A DNA stretch of 64,000 nucleotides from NCBI GenBank assembly GCA_013399875.1, contig VXAZ01007529.1, positions 494,613 to 558,612 on the forward strand, given 5' to 3'. Under the pieces are notes generated by a model. The model saw nothing but the letters and a program-made list of their open reading frames with translations. It searched no databases and was not told the DNA's origin. Made by a program: the position numbers and the translations under genes. This document shows, piece after piece, positions 61,328 to 64,000 of this stretch; position 1 is the first letter of the stretch; every line of letters starts with the position of its first letter. Origin of the DNA: Gymnorhina tibicen. Taxonomy: Eukaryota; Chordata; Aves; Passeriformes; Artamidae.

Positions 61328-61452
61328 CTTCTCTGCCATATCAGATGAAATGTTGCAGGTGTTGCTTGGAGTCTGCACCCTCTTGCAGCGCTTGTTTTCG
61401 CTGTGCAAAGCCCAGGAGTTGGCAAAATCGTAACTGTTCCCCACCAGGGTCC
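61328..61452 (-). CDS. VWF: VWF exon 6 (end of VWD1)
   Basis: This 125-bp exon encodes the C-terminal end of the first VWD module of the propeptide. The peptide includes GTLVGNSYDFANSWALH and ends in a CNISSDMAEK segment; both match the human D1 region just before the C8-1 module. CNISS is an N-glycosylation sequon. The acceptor is CCCAG with entry in phase 1 (two bases completing a Gly codon); the donor is AAG|GTTGGT with exit in phase 0, so the next residue is the Gly that opens exon 7. D1 acts in the ER and Golgi, where the propeptide supports disulfide-linked multimer formation. A CR1 fragment ends about 80 bp past the donor. Confidence 0.95.
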
Positions 61453-64000
61453 CTGGGAATGAAGAAGAGAAGAAGCAACATGGCTGTTTGAGGGGTTTCA
61501 GCAACAAGTGGGCATTATGGGCTGCTATTAAGGTGATAGTCTGCCAAAAGCTGTCTCTAACAATAAAAACTGTTGTATCAAACAGATTTTTATTCCAAAC
61601 AGATTGACTGTAGGAAACCCACTACCAGTGATATGGATTTACTTCTGCCAAGGACCTCTCTGAGCTCAAGGACAGACTGAAGCCTGCAGAAGGCAGCTCC
61701 CACCTCCCTCACACCTGCATGAACATGGTAGGAGTTGCTGCTAGTCAGCTACAATCCACAGAAGCCAAAGCACGCCTGCACATCTTCCTACCACTTAAAA
61801 GTTGTCAATAAAACACAAAACATGTCAGAGAGGCAAACAAACCCAGCTGCTTTCCCTAATCAAAGACAGCATTAGCACTCCTGATCCCAGCTAGCCTTGA
61901 TTTTTCTCCTGTCCAAAACTAAATCTTGTGTGCAAAGAAGCTTAATGTGCACCATCACGGTTGGGGCCCATCCTCTTCCTGGGTAAGGTGTCCTGAAACA
62001 CGCTCTTCTGTCCCAGGACAAGCAGCTCCTGGCCCAGGCTTGGCAAGATTTGCATCCATTTTGCATAGAAGCAAAGCTGAATGAGTCTGTATGGCTGCAA
62101 CGTACTGGGAGATGCAAACCACTTCTCTGCTGCTCTTGCTCCATCCTTCTCACTGAGAAGGGGGGATCCTCCCAGAGAGGGAATGTTTCCTCCACCCTCT
62201 TTTCCCACCCATAGCCTTGCTGATCCCAGGACTCTCTCTGCTTCCTACTGTGGGTACCTGCTGCTAAGCACTTAATCTCGTGACTCTCAGTTGCTTTTTG
62301 GAACCCTGCTGTGTTGCATGTGAGAATATCAATTGCCAGTGTTAATGCATTCCCAACACCTTATGCAGAGGATGTGTTGAAACGCAAGCCTGGCTGTATC
62401 TGAAAACCAAAAAAACCCAAAAAGAAATTCTTCCCAAATACACCTATAGGATATTTAATAACACATGTATAGATAATAAAGATTCCATTGAGCTCCCTGT
62501 TTAGTACAAACACATGGAATATATGGACCACTAAAACTCTTCCTAAACTGTGGAGTAGTAATGAAAACTGCACTGAGGATGCTAGGTAGGGCAGAGGTAT
62601 TAAGCCCTGTAGAATTTTTTGTAAACTAGAAATTAGGGGCTTTTAAAGACAGCATGTATTAGGCCCACAGCAGATAACAAAGGAGGAAGACTCCCAGGGA
62701 AAGGGGATAAAAGACACAAAATTTTCATCTATGCAGCCAGGACTTGGCACAAGAAAAGAAATGCAGCAACAAGAAGAACAAAAGCCTTTAGCTTACCACA
62801 TATTATAAACATTAAGGCAGCAATGCAAGCCAGTCTTAGGAGAAGCAAGGTGCCAAATTGAATACATTCCCTTTTGTTTGCAATAAGGCAGCCTTTCCCT
62901 AGCAGGTGTGTAACAGGAGCTGGTCTCTGCTCTGAAGCAGTGTTTCTCCAGCCCTGGATACACATCCATGCCAGGATTCCTGCTGGCAGCTACCCCCAGG
63001 GACTCATTCACCCACAGGCTAAGAGTTGAAGGTCGGGACAACTGCTGGCCCTGAAATACTGGTCACCTGTTTTTTCATTTTTCTCCTTCCATTAAGCTCT
63101 TTTCTTCTGTGCTGCTTGTAAATTTATACCCCTTATGCAGTCCTCTTACACAACATTTGCATTATGTGATTTCAGTTCTTTGTTTGCCATATTCTATGAC
63201 TCACACTTCAAGTAAGTGAAGGGTCAGTCCTGTGAGGAGCAGCTGAGGGAGCTGGGGGGGCTCAGCCTGGAGAAAAGGAGGCTCAAGGGGGACCTTCTGG
63301 CTCTGCACAACTCCCTGGCAGGAGGGGGCAGCCAGGTGGGAGTGGGGCTCTCCTCCCAGGGAACAGGGACAGGATGAGAAGAAACGGCCTCAAGCTGTGC
63401 CAGGGGAGGGTCAGGTTGGACACCAGGAAGAATTTCTTCATGGAGAAGGTTGTCAAGCATTGGAACAGACTGCCAAGCAGGATGGTGGAGTCACCACCCC
63501 AGTAAGTGCTTAAGGAATGACTGGACATGGCACTCGGTGCTCTGGCTTAGTTGACAAGCTGGTGATCTCTCAAAGGTTGGACTCGATGATCCTGGATGTC
63601 TTTTCCAACCTAAATACTTCACTTATTTGATGAGGCTTTGGGAAGAAAAGTGGGGAGGGAGAAATGTCTCCAGCACATCTGACTGCTCTGGGTAGAGGGA
63701 AGAGCAGCTGCCAACATCCCTGCCTTTCCCACCTGACACCTCCATTTCCTTCTGCTGAACAAGTCAAGAAGGGAGACAAGAAAAGGCAGTGGAAGAGACA
63801 ACACAACAACCTAAAAAATAATATGGGGTTCAAGTGTGCAGGTGATGCTGTCAACATAATCTGGCACTGCAATCCCGCCACACAGCAGGACTGGCCTCGT
63901 CTCTTGCACAGCAGCTTTGTTTTTACCTTCTGTCCCTTCTGTGATCAGCTCTTCTTTTTTCTGGAAGCACCCAAGATTCTGCAGAAACAGCTCCCTCATA
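61453..64000 (-). other. VWF: VWF intron 5 (partial)
   Basis: This is the 3' part of intron 5, running off the right edge. It holds one CR1 fragment (63215-63625). I looked for exon 5, which should encode the CGLCGNFN-type motif of D1, and did not find it, so it must lie beyond base 64000. The remainder shows nothing I recognise. Confidence 0.8.
63215..63625 (+). mobile_element. CR1 LINE fragment
   Basis: A plus-oriented copy: GGAGCAGCTGAGGGAGCTGG, GCTCAGCCTGGAGAAAAGGA, GGGTCAGGTTGGACACCAGG, AAAGGTTGGACTCGATGATC and TTTTCCAACCTAAATACTTC. It lies in intron 5, antisense to VWF. Confidence 0.92.

Larger units (their letters stand above)
1436..61452 (-). other. VWF: VWF gene body, exons 6-30
   Basis: Twenty-five exons on the minus strand join with consistent codon phases and GT-AG junctions into one open frame of about 1587 codons. 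The order of domains is end of D1, D2, D', D3, A1, A2 and first half of A3, which is the order of von Willebrand factor and of no other VWD protein. The encoded protein is the secreted haemostatic multimer that bridges exposed collagen and thrombocytes and carries factor VIII. Both ends of the gene lie outside the window: exons 1-5 to the right, exon 31 onward to the left. Exon numbers are assigned by homology to the human gene. Confidence 0.97.

Noticed and set aside
61453..64000. Possible exon 5 of VWF
   Set aside because: The expected CGLCGNFN-type peptide of D1 is absent on the minus strand.
1..64000. CRISPR array, bacterial operons, prophage
   Set aside because: The spliced exons, intron structure and CR1 elements show a vertebrate nuclear locus; no regularly spaced repeats were seen.

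Overview
The window is one contiguous piece of the von Willebrand factor gene (VWF), carried on the minus strand, from a bird. The avian call rests on the many CR1 retrotransposon fragments of the bird type (3' ends built on short ATTCTATG-like units), compact introns, and encoded protein that is strongly similar to mammalian VWF but not mammalian. The species cannot be named from the sequence. Exon numbers follow the human gene by protein homology; statements about human residues are from knowledge of the family, not from an alignment run here.

Transcription runs from right to left. I placed 25 exons: exon 6 at 61328-61452, down to exon 30 at 1436-1579. Every junction is GT-AG and the codon phase closes across every intron, so the exons join into one uninterrupted frame of about 1587 codons. 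In protein order they encode the end of D1 (exons 6-10), all of D2 (11-17), the propeptide cleavage site Arg-Ile-Lys-Arg (junction of exons 17 and 18), D' (18-20), D3 (20-28), A1 and A2 (the 1.35 kb exon 28) and the first half of A3 (29-30). Exons 1-5 lie beyond base 64000, and exon 31 onward lies before base 1. No promoter, first exon or polyadenylation signal of the gene is expected here, and I saw no second gene.

The product is a secreted glycoprotein. D1-D2 form the propeptide that drives multimer assembly, D'-D3 bind factor VIII and form intermolecular disulfides, A1 binds platelet/thrombocyte glycoprotein Ib, A2 carries the ADAMTS13 cleavage site, and A3 binds collagen. Most landmarks are conserved: CGLC motifs in D2 and D3, the furin-type site, the A1 disulfide cysteines, the A2 Tyr-Met scissile pair and the A2 vicinal cysteines. 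Differences from human VWF are concentrated in exon 28: the A2 calcium loop, both A2 N-glycan sites, and the A1 basic patch.

The rest is intron. It holds at least 18 CR1 fragments in both orientations. One about 1 kb copy at 34592-35612 retains a recognisable but broken reverse transcriptase segment; another lies about 37 bp from the exon 13 acceptor; five are clustered in intron 6. There are also a few short simple repeats, a 57-bp tandem duplication and a small tRNA-like fold in intron 27. I found no CRISPR array, operon, or credible undescribed system; the points most worth following are the lineage-specific changes in A1/A2 and the splice-site observations.
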